Positions 42,375-51,541 of a stretch of DNA of 64,000 nt are shown in pieces. Source of the stretch: Branchiostoma belcheri (lineage: Eukaryota; Chordata; Leptocardii; Amphioxiformes; Branchiostomatidae); NCBI RefSeq assembly GCF_001625305.1, contig NW_017803987.1:1023028-1087027 (forward strand), given 5' to 3'. Every line of letters starts with the position of its first letter. The first letter of the stretch is position 1. A program made the translations under genes and the position numbers. The notes under the pieces were generated by a model. The model did not search any database. It saw nothing but the letters and a program-made list of their open reading frames with translations, and was not told the origin of the DNA.

Positions 42375-42873
42375 AGTACCATGTGGCTAGGTTACCCACA
42401 CCAGATCAAGAGGTCATGGGTTCGATTCCTCATAGACATTGTGTCCTTGGGAAAAGCACATTATATGACTTTTCTCAGTGCTCGCTCCTCCCATGTGTAA
42501 AAGAGGTACCTGACTTTGGTTGGGTGGTAAAAACCAGTGCAAGGAGAGGGATGGGCTATGCCTTTGATTGCTGTAATTCCTTTTTTTTCACTGTACTGTT
42601 ATGTGCACTGTTTTCACTGTCACTTCTGTACCGTGAACTTATCATTACAGTTAACAAATAATTCCTAGACTTTCTTTTTCTTGCACCTGTCGCCACTGTG
42701 AATACATAGTTCCGTGGACATGTACACTTATCTCAGACCGTGAAATTTTGCTTCCATGAACATAAAGTGAATTACAGTATACATACTGTGCCCTAGGCAC
42801 AGTGGATCAATCAACGACCCAATGCCTCTTCCTCTACAAAAAGGCCATGGGGCTACCTTTACCTTTACTTTTT
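42375..42873 (+). mobile_element. tRNA-derived SINE split by a family H MITE
   Basis: A-box-like GTGGCTAGGTTACCC and B-box GGGTTCGATTCC are followed by the body CTCAGTGCTCGCTCC, GGTACCTGACTTTGGTTGGG, GAGAGGGATGGGCT. It then jumps at 42571 into a family H MITE and resumes at 42778 with ATACTGTGCCCTAGGCAC, ending CTACCTTTACCTTTACTTTT. The uninterrupted SINE at 55.31 kb shows the expected continuous order. Confidence 0.85.
42571..42777 (-). mobile_element. Family H MITE, copy 4, nested in the SINE
   Basis: CTGTAATTCC and GTGAATTACAG ends, followed by TA at the right; the left dinucleotide is TG. The interior is the reverse of 38433-38640. The split SINE gives the empty-site comparison. Confidence 0.75.
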
Positions 42874-43343
42874 CCTACTATATAAACTTTATTGCACAAC
42901 AATTTTACATTGTACAAGGTAAAAATCACTGCTTACCAGTAGTTTGATATTACCCAGTCGCTTGTGATAAAAAATGGTTGACCTTTAAAACATCAGAGTC
43001 TAGAGGAAACATTTGACCAAATATATCACCCCATCTTGGAAAAGTTACAATTTTTGTGAAGGTCACACTACAGATTAGAATGCCCTTAGTTTTACATGGC
43101 AAGGTCACAGAGATAAGTCATGGTCCATATCAGTTCAGCTTATCTGAGGTTCCACTTCCAGCCTATTCAGTCATGTGACCTTAAAGGTCATGTAGAGGTC
43201 GTCTTGGTTCTTAGAACAGGAGACAGGTAGAAAGGAGGGTGATTTTATTTCATAGATAACTTTTCTTAACCATTTTTGACCAGACAAAAAATCCACATTG
43301 TTTCAGCAAGTATGAAAGAATGAATGGATGCATCTAGTTGGGT
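42874..43343. other. No gene seen
   Basis: Includes ACTTTATTGCACAACAATTTTACATTG (retroposon-tail-like) at 42890-42920 and AT-rich DNA. No supported gene. Confidence 0.4.
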
Positions 43344-45617
43344 TTCTCTTTTTAGCGAACGCCCACGAAAGCCCAAAAATTGTCGCACGAATCTTAAATT
43401 TTTTTGTGTGGTTATGTCCAGAGTGTGCTCCCGCGTGTCCATGCCAAGTTTGAAGCGAATCCATCGAGCCGAACTTAAATAAATCGAAATTTACTGTTTT
43501 TTTTCTCTTCTTGGCGAACGCCCACTTTACTTCCGGGTTCGCTGCGAACGCCCACTACTCTTTGCAAAATTTCGGCCCTCGCGCAACGCCGGCAAAATCT
43601 ACCACCACAAATATGTTCCTATATGCCTCCCCTGAATTTCTGACAAGTTTCCGTGCTTTACGAACTTTTAAAGTACCCATTTTTTGACAAAATATGCGCT
43701 GCGACGAGCTCGCCGCCTCGGCGTATGCGTTCTACCTGGTCACGTGACTAGCGGTCGGGGACTGTTTGGTAATTTCATGATCAGCGGGAGGGAGGAAGGG
43801 TTGCAGAAAAACGCAATCTACCGCACAAAAAGGGCAGAATTTCGTGTTTGTAACATCAAACATAAATGATTTCCTTTCTTACATAATTTTCACATCGGTT
43901 CTAGTAGTGACACCGCCGAATAAAGTACGCACTTTTGAAAACTTTTCAAAATACAAAAAATGTCACAGGCCGCCGCCAAAGTTGGGGTTTTTATTTGAGG
44001 TTTCCCCCGACAAATCCAACGACTACCGACGAATATAGCAAAAACCGGCAAGGAGAATTGCACTACATCGATTCGTACATAAAATGTCGGATGATAATGT
44101 TGACGCGTGGAAATAAAGTTAAACTTTAATAAATGTGTGTATCGTCGATATTGACACGAAGTTGCGGTAAAACGAGAAGACGCACGGTAAGATAATCTAG
44201 GTCACTCACGTCGCGGTGCTCGGTCATGCTGACGGGATGGTCGCCAGCCAGCCGCCGATATCTCAGTGGAACCCCGGCCGAAAATAAATACCCCCGTAAG
44301 TATGAACGCAATTCTATTAAATAGGGTTATGAGAGGTAAGATTTAAAATGGTCAGCAAGCCGTGAACGTTCTTGATCGTCGTAACGTAGTGAATAACGTT
44401 ACTAGTATAACATGACAGTTGTGCTTCAACTGATGGTCAGTTCTGATGCACTTTCGGCGATAGTTAAACACAGAAATCTTCAACAAATGTTATAGCCATG
44501 CTGTTACAAAGGTTCAAATGACACAAATCTTTTTACTTCGTATCACAAATCTATTTAAATATAAACAAATGCCGCAGAAAATTATTTTGTAGCAGGACTA
44601 TACCAGCCAGTATTACGTTAAAATGATAGGGTTTTTTGGGCGAAGTCTTTGAAATCCTTTGCTGCCCGCCGGTGGGTGGGGCCCGTGCGCGTGCTGCTGT
44701 GGGCGTGACGCCGCTCTGTCTGATCAGGACGTGTCGTCGTCTTGACAACACAACGTGGGGAGCCAGCGGCCAGAAGCATTCAATGCTGGAAAGTTTTTAT
44801 TCCTTTGATTTTGTGACATGAGCAGTAGTTTACTAAACGAGATATTTTTCAAAAACTCTTTCGCTCGCGTCTCAGCAGTCTCGTTGTTGTTTTGGGTTCG
44901 GTGTCAAATGTTTAAATACGGTAGCACATTAAAATTCCCTGCCCGGTCGAACTTCTCCGCCTCGATCATTGGTTTACAACGTGGCGAGCGGCGCCGACAA
45001 AAATTTAGGGCCCCCTCCGTACTGTAACGTTGTAATTGTCGCCGGCGGTGTCACTACTAGAACCGAGGTGAAAATTATGTAAGAAAGGAAATCATTCATG
45101 TTTGATGTTACAAACACGAAATTCTGCCCTTTTTGTGCGGTAGATTGCGTTTTTCTGCAACCCTTCCTCCCTCCCGCTGATCATGAAATTACCGAACAGT
45201 CCCCGACCGCAAGTCACGTGACCAGGTAGAACGTATACGCCGAGGCGGCGAGCTCGTCGCAGCGCATATTTTGTCAAAAAATGGGTACTTTAAAAGCTCG
45301 TAAAGCACGGAAACTTGTCAGAAATTCAGGGGAGGCATATAGGAACATATTTGTGGTGGTAGATTTTGCCGGCGTTGCGCGAGGGCCGAAATTTTGCAAA
45401 GAGTAGTGGGCGTTCGCAGCGAACCCGGAAGTAAAGTGGGCGTTCGCCAAGAAGAGAAAAAAAACAGTAAATTTCGATTTATTTAAGTTCGGCTCGATGG
45501 ATTCGCTTCAAACTTGGCATGGACACGCGGGAGCACACTCTGGACATAACCACACAAAATTTTTTAAGATTCGTGCGACAATTTTTGGGCTTTCGTGGGC
45601 GTTCGCTAAAAAGAGAA
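43344..45617. mobile_element. Long-inverted-repeat DNA element (2274 bp)
   Basis: The left arm 43344-43918 and right arm 45043-45617 are each 575 bp and nearly identical as complements; I saw three substitutions in one 75-bp stretch I compared. Ends are TTCTCTTTTTAGCGAACGCCC and its complement. GGCGAACGCCCAC and GCGAACGCCCAC words repeat near the ends. The 1124-bp core (43919-45042) is CpG-rich with no recognised transposase. Mirror-image 61-codon frames in each arm are the same sequence read outward to inward. A recent foldback-like non-autonomous transposon is likely; the target duplication is not obvious. Confidence 0.85.
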
Positions 45618-46490
45618 TGCGGATGGATGGATGAATAAAAACTTCATTGGCTTGATATTGTGCATTGTACTATAACGTTATATGGCAGCAATTAATACTG
45701 CAAGACTGATCATCTATCCTATAGATTAGTATTATATCAAAATTCAGTCTCACCTTTGGAATGAACCACAAAGAAATTGACATGGAGGCAGATATAGGAA
45801 TGGACAAATAGCAGATGTAGGAATGGACAAATAGCAACTCTTTCCAGTCCATGCATTTTAGGTGAGCAACTGATTGAATAGCTGTACAGGTATTGCCAAG
45901 TCTCAACCTCTAGTTTCAGAGGCTATGAGACTACACACACTGTTGCCGCTTTGTATACTCTATAGTACATTTTGACAGACTATCATTGCCTTGCTGGTTG
46001 TTATTACAATTTCTACATTGTAGGTACAAGTCTCATCTCTTTTCAAAGCTGAAACGTTGAGTTTACACTACGCAGGAAAAGTAAATGTCAGAGTATGTCC
46101 CCAGAAATCTGAAGAACTTTTCCCACGCTGTCCATAAAGTCTGCCGTCTCCTCAAGAGATCAGCGCTAATGCATCTTACGCGCCCGATATTTACGGTAAA
46201 TCCCGGAGAAATGTCTGAAAAAACGACCTACCCGGTGTTGTGAAGGATCCGTTTTCCGTCCGCTTGTCGTGGCCAGTGTTTGAGGACAAACCAGTTTGTT
46301 ACTAAACCCCTTTCTACTCCTGTTTCCCCAACACTGCCCTTTCACTGGGGCTGGGAAAACACAGTAAGGATGAACTAAATCCTCTGTACTTCTAACTTTT
46401 ATCAAAGTAGATGTTCCTGCATGTAGGAAAGTATCATGAGCTCAAGTCCATGGTTGAATACCTACAAGTGTACTTTCTGTATCATCATCA
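45618..46490. other. No gene seen; short tandem words
   Basis: GGATGGATGGATGAATAAAAAC at 45620 may be a retroposon tail read in reverse. TAGGAATGGACAAATAGCA occurs twice at 45796-45837. No gene. Confidence 0.4.
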
Positions 46491-47115
46491 TCATGATGAT
46501 CATGAATGACCTAATGACTCTTCTAAGCCAGAACTAAACTACTGTATTAGCCGTGTTGAACTTCCGAGTTCTAGAATAGTGTTCTATTTGAAATGTCTCC
46601 CCTGTGACGTAAGCAGTTCTTGCAATCCCTGAAAGGAAAACTGGTCTATTATACTTGCTTGGCAAGTTGTCCCATTTTTGAGAGATACCTGGGGAGTTAT
46701 CCATAGATTGTTTCAGGCAGATCATTTTAGATATCTAAACTGTACGGATAGTCGAGGTGCTTTGAAAGTTCTTTTACTAGTTTGTTCACTGCAGTTCCCT
46801 TGAATAAGTGCACATTTTGACAGTGACAAATTTGTGTGTAAAATCACATCATATTTACTTGTTGACATATACTACAGTATACATACCATGCTTATGTAAC
46901 ACTGAGAGAATGCTGGTAAAGACTAGCGCAATGTGGTTTTTAGCAGTCCCTGTTCTTTGTTGTAAATCGTCTGGGCGTGATTTTTCCGTCCTTGCGAGTA
47001 GATAGCTATGTGCGATATGTTTCACAGAAACTTTCAGTGAAGTCACGGGTCAGTGTCGCCTATTGTGGCTGGTTTATTTACGTTTCGTCTCATCTCTACC
47101 AGCGCATATGCGGTC
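46491..47115. other. No gene seen; ATC/GAT palindromic run
   Basis: ATCATCATCATGATGATCATGA near 46484-46505 can fold on itself. The remaining open frames are short and unrecognised. Confidence 0.4.
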
Positions 47116-47572
47116 AGGCCGAGGAAAAAAAATGTTGTGTTTCCTGTTGTACAGTTATACAGTGCAAGCACGTCTAACCCTCGGAAGACAGGGAACAACA
47201 GACGATAAACTGGACAGTGAGTGAGTGTGAGTTTCAGTGCTGAGAAAATTAGGGTCAGTAGGTAGGGATTTTCTTTTTATCTTTTTTTTTAGACATTGGC
47301 AATCACTAGTGATCCAACATATACAATACAGTTAAACAAACTTAAACTTGCATGAGGACACTTTTATTTTCAATGTCAATGTTGGAAAACTGATTGTATA
47401 ATGTTTCTTTACTCAGGAATCATGGAACTAGAACTTAGAAAAGGTCAATCAGCTCCAAAAAATTATGTCCCTTGCAGGGGTCCACCCCCCCCCAAAAAAG
47501 GCTAGGGTCTGAGACAGTTTTTTTCCTGGGTCGGTCAGGGAACAGGAAACACAACATTTTTTTCCCAGGCCT
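47116..47572. mobile_element. Family M DNA element, copy 2 (457 bp)
   Basis: AGGCCGAGGAAAAAAAATG then TTGTGTTTCCTG at the left, and CAGGAAACACAACATTTTTTT then CCCAGGCCT at the right, a clear inverted terminal repeat of about 28 bp. The right portion is colinear with copy 1. An 83-codon minus frame overlaps it by chance. Confidence 0.75.
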
Positions 47573-47844
47573 CATGTGAGTCTCTGTGAGTTCTGGAAGC
47601 TGGCCAGGGGATTGATTTCGTCTCCCAGCGGTGTGAGAGTTTAAGTTGTAAAGCCAGCCGGGCCAACTTCGAGACAAATGTGCCAAGATCCCAGGGTGTT
47701 TGCTTGCTGCGAAAGGATCAGAAGGTTTGTTGAGGGCAGTCTTAGGAAAGTTGTTACCAGGGGAAGTTTGTCTGGTGCGGCCGGGCGTGGGGACTACCAG
47801 CTAGAGGGTTTGTTTCGCTGTCTTTCTTTCCGTTAGGGATTGGC
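47573..47844. other. No gene seen
   Basis: Moderately GC-rich (GTGCGGCCGGGCGTGGGG near 47778) but without a supported exon or promoter element. Confidence 0.4.
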
Positions 47845-47850
47845 TTTATT

Positions 47851-48055
47851 GAGGGCCTGAAAGCCCTTTTTCGTAAGGCGTAATCAGGCCGTTTTAGACT
47901 TCGTAATTCGTAGGCAGCCTCCGCAAAAATCAACGTAATTCGTAATTGGACATAAGCCGCAAATCGTAATCAGCTCTGAGACTTAAACGTAATTCATAAA
48001 AGGCGGCGAAAATTTTGCGTAATTCGTAATCACTACCCCCCCCTTGCAGGCCCTC
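47851..48055 (-). mobile_element. CGTA element, B family (copy B4), inserted at a SINE tail
   Basis: GAGGGCCTG at the left and GCAGGCCCTC at the right, 205 bp. Perfect 6-bp duplication TTTATT (47845-47850, 48056-48061). CGTAATTCGTAA units are well preserved. The right flank is the T-rich complement of a SINE tail, so the target lay at or in that tail. Confidence 0.88.
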
Positions 48056-48312
48056 TTTATTTATTTATTTTTTATTTTATTGAAATTGCAACAATGCAAT
48101 ACACGCAAAACAGAGGCAGCTGTTGCTGGTGTTGTGTCCCACACATAGAAACGAATACTGGACAGACAATACTCATTTTCACTTGAGTCTAGTGGGGAAA
48201 GTCGTGTGAAGTGCCTTACCCAAGGGCACAAGATCGGTGGCGTGTCAGGACTAGAACCCGGGACCTCTTGATTCCGAGTCGCGCACGCTGCTGTTGTGCC
48301 ACACGACCTCAG
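48056..48312 (-). mobile_element. tRNA-derived SINE, reverse, with A-rich tail
   Basis: On the minus strand it starts near 48312 with GGTCGTGTGGCACAACAGC (A box) and CCCGGGTTCTAGTCC (B box). It continues through CTTGTGCCCTTGGGTAAGGC and GTGGGACACAAC, and ends in AATAAAATAAAAAATAAATA. The head resembles the SINE at 55.31 kb (GTCGTGTGGCGTAACAGC), but the body and tail differ. Confidence 0.8.
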
Positions 48313-49156
48313 GTGTACCTTTACACACTCAAGTAGAATGATCAAGTGTTGGCCATTGGTTAATTCCTTGTTCTTAATCGTAAAGTTTTAAAGTATGTAT
48401 TATGGTTGATTAAAATTTTGTAAGATGTTTTTTGTGAAATCTTTATACAAATTCTGATGATGAAAGTGAAACCTAATGTTTCATATCAGTATTGATCATT
48501 GTTATCTATTGATTTTATATTATCTTACATTCCTGTGACGTATTGTTCTAACCATGTGTACTTTACATGATGTAAAGAATGCCAGATGTCAGACGTCAGG
48601 TTTAAAAGACAGTTTGATATGTAGAGTTTCAGTCCTTATCTTTGCTCTGTCTACCACACTTCCACACATCAAGGTAAACTGTCTGTGATGGTTCCTGTAA
48701 CTTCCAGCCAGTTGTTTTACCATAAATTTAATCTTCAAACAGATCTTTTAGTAGCTAAGACAGTATCCAATAGGCAAGACAGTATCCAGTATAATTGTAG
48801 GCTACCAAAGCATTTGATACAGTCTTAGCTAGTCTGAAAGGTAGACTTTGAGATTACATGTAGTACTCTAAGTTTTGATTCAGAGGAATATTTTTGTGTA
48901 TAAGGATACAACCTTCTTCTCAGGTACTCTTCATGTATGTAACACACAAAGATTAGTATGTTCCAGGCAAAGGGGAAGATTCTGAATGATTTTAAAGAAC
49001 AGCAAAAAAGATTTTTTTAAAAAGAAAATGGAAACTTATTTTTCTGACAATATATCATTCTAATAAGTATGGACAAAATAAACTGTTCATGGTTTTCCCT
49101 TCTCTTTTCACACGTGACATGTAATTAAGACTGTAACCAACAGAATGAAAGAAGTC
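48313..49156. other. No gene seen; diverged family E segment
   Basis: 48710-48840 holds AGATCTTTTAGTAGCTAAGAC and GACAGTATCCA repeats that resemble family E. Otherwise AT-rich DNA. Confidence 0.35.
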
Positions 49157-49236
49157 AAATCTGTTTCCATAGCAACAAATCTGTCTCCATAGCAACAAAT
49201 TTGTTTCCGTAGCAACAAATCTGTTGCCATAGCAAC
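49157..49236 (+). repeat. 20-bp x 4 tandem repeat of RFX-like half sites
   Basis: Four 20-bp units of the form CAAATCTGTTTCCATAGCAA. The last reads GTTGCCATAGCAAC (49223-49236), a near-perfect X-box palindrome; the others keep CC(A/G)TAGCAAC with a weaker left half. The overlapping minus frame is a by-product of the repeat. Confidence 0.75.
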
Positions 49237-49300
49237 CCATCCAAGTGACAATTCCCTTCCTAAGACCTTGAAGTTCACACAGGATATCAATTGTAAAGTT

Positions 49301-49353
49301 CCTAAACATAGACTGGATTGAAGGCCATAGCTATAGCTACGACACCGTCAGAA
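49301..49353 (+). repeat. Left copy of a duplication bracketing CGTA element A6
   Basis: CCTAAACATAGACTGGATTG through GCTACGACACCGTCAGAAG. Its partner is 49613-49667, about 90% identical. The pair is far longer than a target-site duplication. Confidence 0.8.
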
Positions 49354-49601
49354 GGGGGCCTGCATGGGGGGGTCCCGACAACGCTCTGGTAAATTTTTAG
49401 AGACAGCTACGTATTACGCTGAATTCAGAAAGCCCCCCCCCCTTATGTTTTACGTTAAATTCCGGGTAGCTACAACGCATTATGTAGAATCAAAACAGCA
49501 AATTACGCTCTACGTAAAATGCTCCAATAACGCTCTATGTTGAATTCGAGCGGTCCGTCTATGCTCTACGTAGAATTAAAACGGCTGATTACGCTCTACG
49601 G
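49354..49601 (+). mobile_element. CGTA element, A family (copy A6, right end lost)
   Basis: GGGGGCCTGCATGGGGGGG, then ACGTATTACGCTGAATTC, TTACGCTCTACGTAAAATG and other 12-mer units. It stops at GATTACGCTCTACGG without the GGGCATGC terminus. Bracketed by 55-bp direct repeats. Confidence 0.8.
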
Positions 49602-49612
49602 ATTTTAAACAT

Positions 49613-49667
49613 CCTAAATGTAGGCTGGATTCAAGGCCATAACTATAGCTACGACACCGTCAGAAGG
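49613..49667 (+). repeat. Right copy of the duplication bracketing A6
   Basis: CCTAAATGTAGGCTGGATTC through GCTACGACACCGTCAGAAGG. See the left copy at 49301. The six or so substitutions show it is not very recent. Confidence 0.8.
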
Positions 49668-49972
49668 ACATGTGGAATTTTCCTTGTTTGTTGTCGTTTA
49701 TCTTGCAGTGATTGTGGAGTCAGGAATGTCTTTGTGCGTCAGTGTCTGCAGGATGTTTTGGTTTGTCGTTTCCTTTGACATGTAGAAAAAGGGAAAGTTT
49801 TCGTAGAAGCAGGGCCTGGCCTTGAGGAAGAGTCTGAGAATGTGTGGTGTGTGATTTGTACTTTTTGTGTTGTAAAAACGCTGCTTACTGCTAGTCTGGT
49901 GGTACATATAGCTCTTTTGAACTCTTCAACTGTTTGTTTGGTCTTTTGAACTTGTTAGGTGTTTGTTCAAGG

Positions 49973-50045
49973 TAGCCTGGGTACCATCCTATTTGTATGC
50001 CATTGCCTAAGAAATAGGCATACAAATAGGATGGTACACAGGCTA
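49973..50045. mobile_element. TAGCC foldback element, copy 3 (73 bp, minimal)
   Basis: TAGCCTGGGTACCATCCTATTTGTATGCC folds onto its complement with a short loop ATTGCCTAAGAAAT. Perfect 9-bp duplication TGTTCAAGG (49964-49972, 50046-50054). The smallest complete member, useful as the reference. Confidence 0.92.
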
Positions 50046-50190
50046 TGTTCAAGGAGGTTCCACCACAATTTCGAGCATCATCAGAACAAGATCATTCCAA
50101 ATATCATTGTTATTTTTCTAGTTAACTGGAAAAATCACATCTTTGTGCTATTTAACTACACTATAAGTAATGTTTCCTTTCTTTTTTCAG

Positions 50191-50250
50191 GTCCTTGTTG
50201 GATGCATGAATTTTCTGTGCTAGCTGAGGACTGAACCATTATACCCATAG
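50191..50250 (+). other. Candidate 60-bp noncoding exon
   Basis: CCTTTCTTTTTTCAG ends at 50190 and ATAG/GTAAGTTATT starts at 50251. Both are strong splice sites, exactly 60 bp apart. All three frames have stops, so it would be UTR or noncoding RNA. A hairpin element begins 26 bp into the presumed intron. Same strand as the candidates at 14.25 and 29.7 kb. Confidence 0.4.
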
Positions 50251-50276
50251 GTAAGTTATTTTTGTTCCTTCACTTT

Positions 50277-50378
50277 TAGCCTGGTTACCAAACCTATTAT
50301 AGCTCCCGAGTCTCACATCCTCTCCGCAAATAGAGGATGTAAGACTCGGGAGCTATAATAGGTTTGGTAACCAGGCTA
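50277..50378. mobile_element. TAGCC foldback element, copy 4 (102 bp)
   Basis: TAGCCTGGTTACCAAACC pairs with GGTTTGGTAACCAGGCTA. The stem continues with TATTATAGCTCCCGAGTCT, unrelated to the stems of copies 1-3. Flanked by TTCACTTT (50269-50276, 50379-50386), an 8-bp duplication. Confidence 0.9.
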
Positions 50379-50387
50379 TTCACTTTG

Positions 50388-50390
50388 GCT

Positions 50391-50428
<38 letters not shown>

Positions 50429-50560
50429 TGTGTTTTCAGAATGCACATTGTATTGTTTCCTCATACATAGGTTTTTCAGTGCTGCTATTTTTTTGTCTGT
50501 AGGACTGGAAGAGTTTAAGTGCAGTATGGGTGAGGGGGCGAAGTCTGCCACGAATAATTA
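50388..50560 (-). repeat. Family J repeat with TG/CA array, copy 3 (reverse)
   Basis: A TG run (50394-50424 and beyond), then AATGCACATTGTATTG, CAGTGCTGCTATTTTT, GTATGGGTGAGGGGGCGAAG and TCTGCCA. This is the exact reverse block order of 1981-2170. It starts just after the foldback's target duplication. Confidence 0.7.
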
Positions 50561-50698
50561 CCCCTAATATTTCCTTCCATTCCTTGGTTTTCATAATTAT
50601 TAGGCTCGGAGCCATCCGTCTTTTTTACCTGAAATTGTGAAAAAAAGGGAATTTAGCGATTGCAAGGAGACCTGTTACAAGATGGATGCCCTCTTGTT

Positions 50699-50988
50699 AA
50701 AATCCTACTTAAAAAGTCAGAACCTACTTTATAATGTCAGATCTTAGTTTAAAATGTCAGATCCTACTTTAAAATGTCAGATCCTACTTTAAAATGTCAG
50801 ATCCTACTTTAAAATGTCAGATCCTACTTTAAAATGTCAGATCCTACTTTAAAATGTCAGATCTTACTTTAAAATGTCAGATCCTACTTTAAAATGTCAG
50901 ATCTTACTTTAAAATGTCAGATCCTACTTTAAAATATCAGATCTTACTTTAAAATGTCAGATCCTACTTTAAAATGTCAGATCCTACA
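50699..50988 (+). repeat. 20-bp minisatellite, about 14.5 units
   Basis: Tandem ATCCTACTTTAAAATGTCAG, exactly 20 bp in phase throughout. The outer units are diverged (AACCTACTTTATAATGTCAG) and the inner ones nearly identical apart from C/T at one position. The length is not a multiple of three and stops occur, so it is noncoding. Confidence 0.95.
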
Positions 50989-51252
50989 CTGTACATTAAT
51001 GCCTAGGAAACAAGTAATAGAAGATTTTGGACTTCTGGGAAACATTTGGACCTTTCCTTTACAATCACACAAACCCACAGCTCGGCCACCCAAAACAATA
51101 CTCCCGTACCCAGAGGTAATAAATTGCCATTTCCTTTCCCATAGCATCTTTCTTGTCAACAGTTGTTCACCATAAAATATCATACAGACAGACAAGACAG
51201 GGGCTAAACCTACTTTTCCCACCAGAGGGCCATTCATATCTCCCCATCTACC
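50989..51252. other. No gene seen
   Basis: CACAGCTCGGCCACCCAAAACAATA here matches, in reverse, TATTGTTTTGGGTGGCTGAG at 56.89 kb, so this is a further dispersed repeat. No gene supported. Confidence 0.45.
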
Positions 51253-51361
51253 TAGCCTGGGGCCAACGCTCTAACAAGTGGGCTTTTAGTTGTTATTTAT
51301 AGCCTTATCCAACCCAGCTGTATGTCAGAAGCCTCGCATACTGACACCTTGCCCCAGGCTA
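51253..51361. mobile_element. TAGCC-ended element, diverged
   Basis: TAGCCTGGGGC and GCCCCAGGCTA inverted ends, 109 bp apart, with a non-pairing interior. No target duplication. Possibly an old member of the TAGCC hairpin group. Confidence 0.45.
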
Positions 51362-51405
51362 TTGAAACGGGTACCACATCAGTCACCCTTCGTGGTTTGT
51401 GGTTC

Positions 51406-51490
51406 TTCCATACTTTGCAAGCAGAGGTTGATAATAATAGGGAAGATTGTGAGCTTTTTCTATGTTCCATTTTCTGACAGTCTTTAGTGT
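51406..51490 (+). mobile_element. Family E MITE fragment
   Basis: TACTTTGCAAGCAGAGGTTG then GAGCTTTTTCTATGTTCCATT, matching the left half of 23342-23530. Confidence 0.45.
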
Positions 51491-51541
51491 CTTGGGTTTT
51501 GGACACTATCTTGCTGTTTGGTTACGACTTGGCCAAGTAAA

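Noticed and set aside
43684..45277. Two paralogous small genes of 61 codons
   Set aside because: They are mirror-image readings of the two inverted arms of one element and resemble no known protein.
50699..50988. CRISPR array
   Set aside because: Repeats are contiguous 20-mers without spacers; this is a minisatellite in animal DNA.
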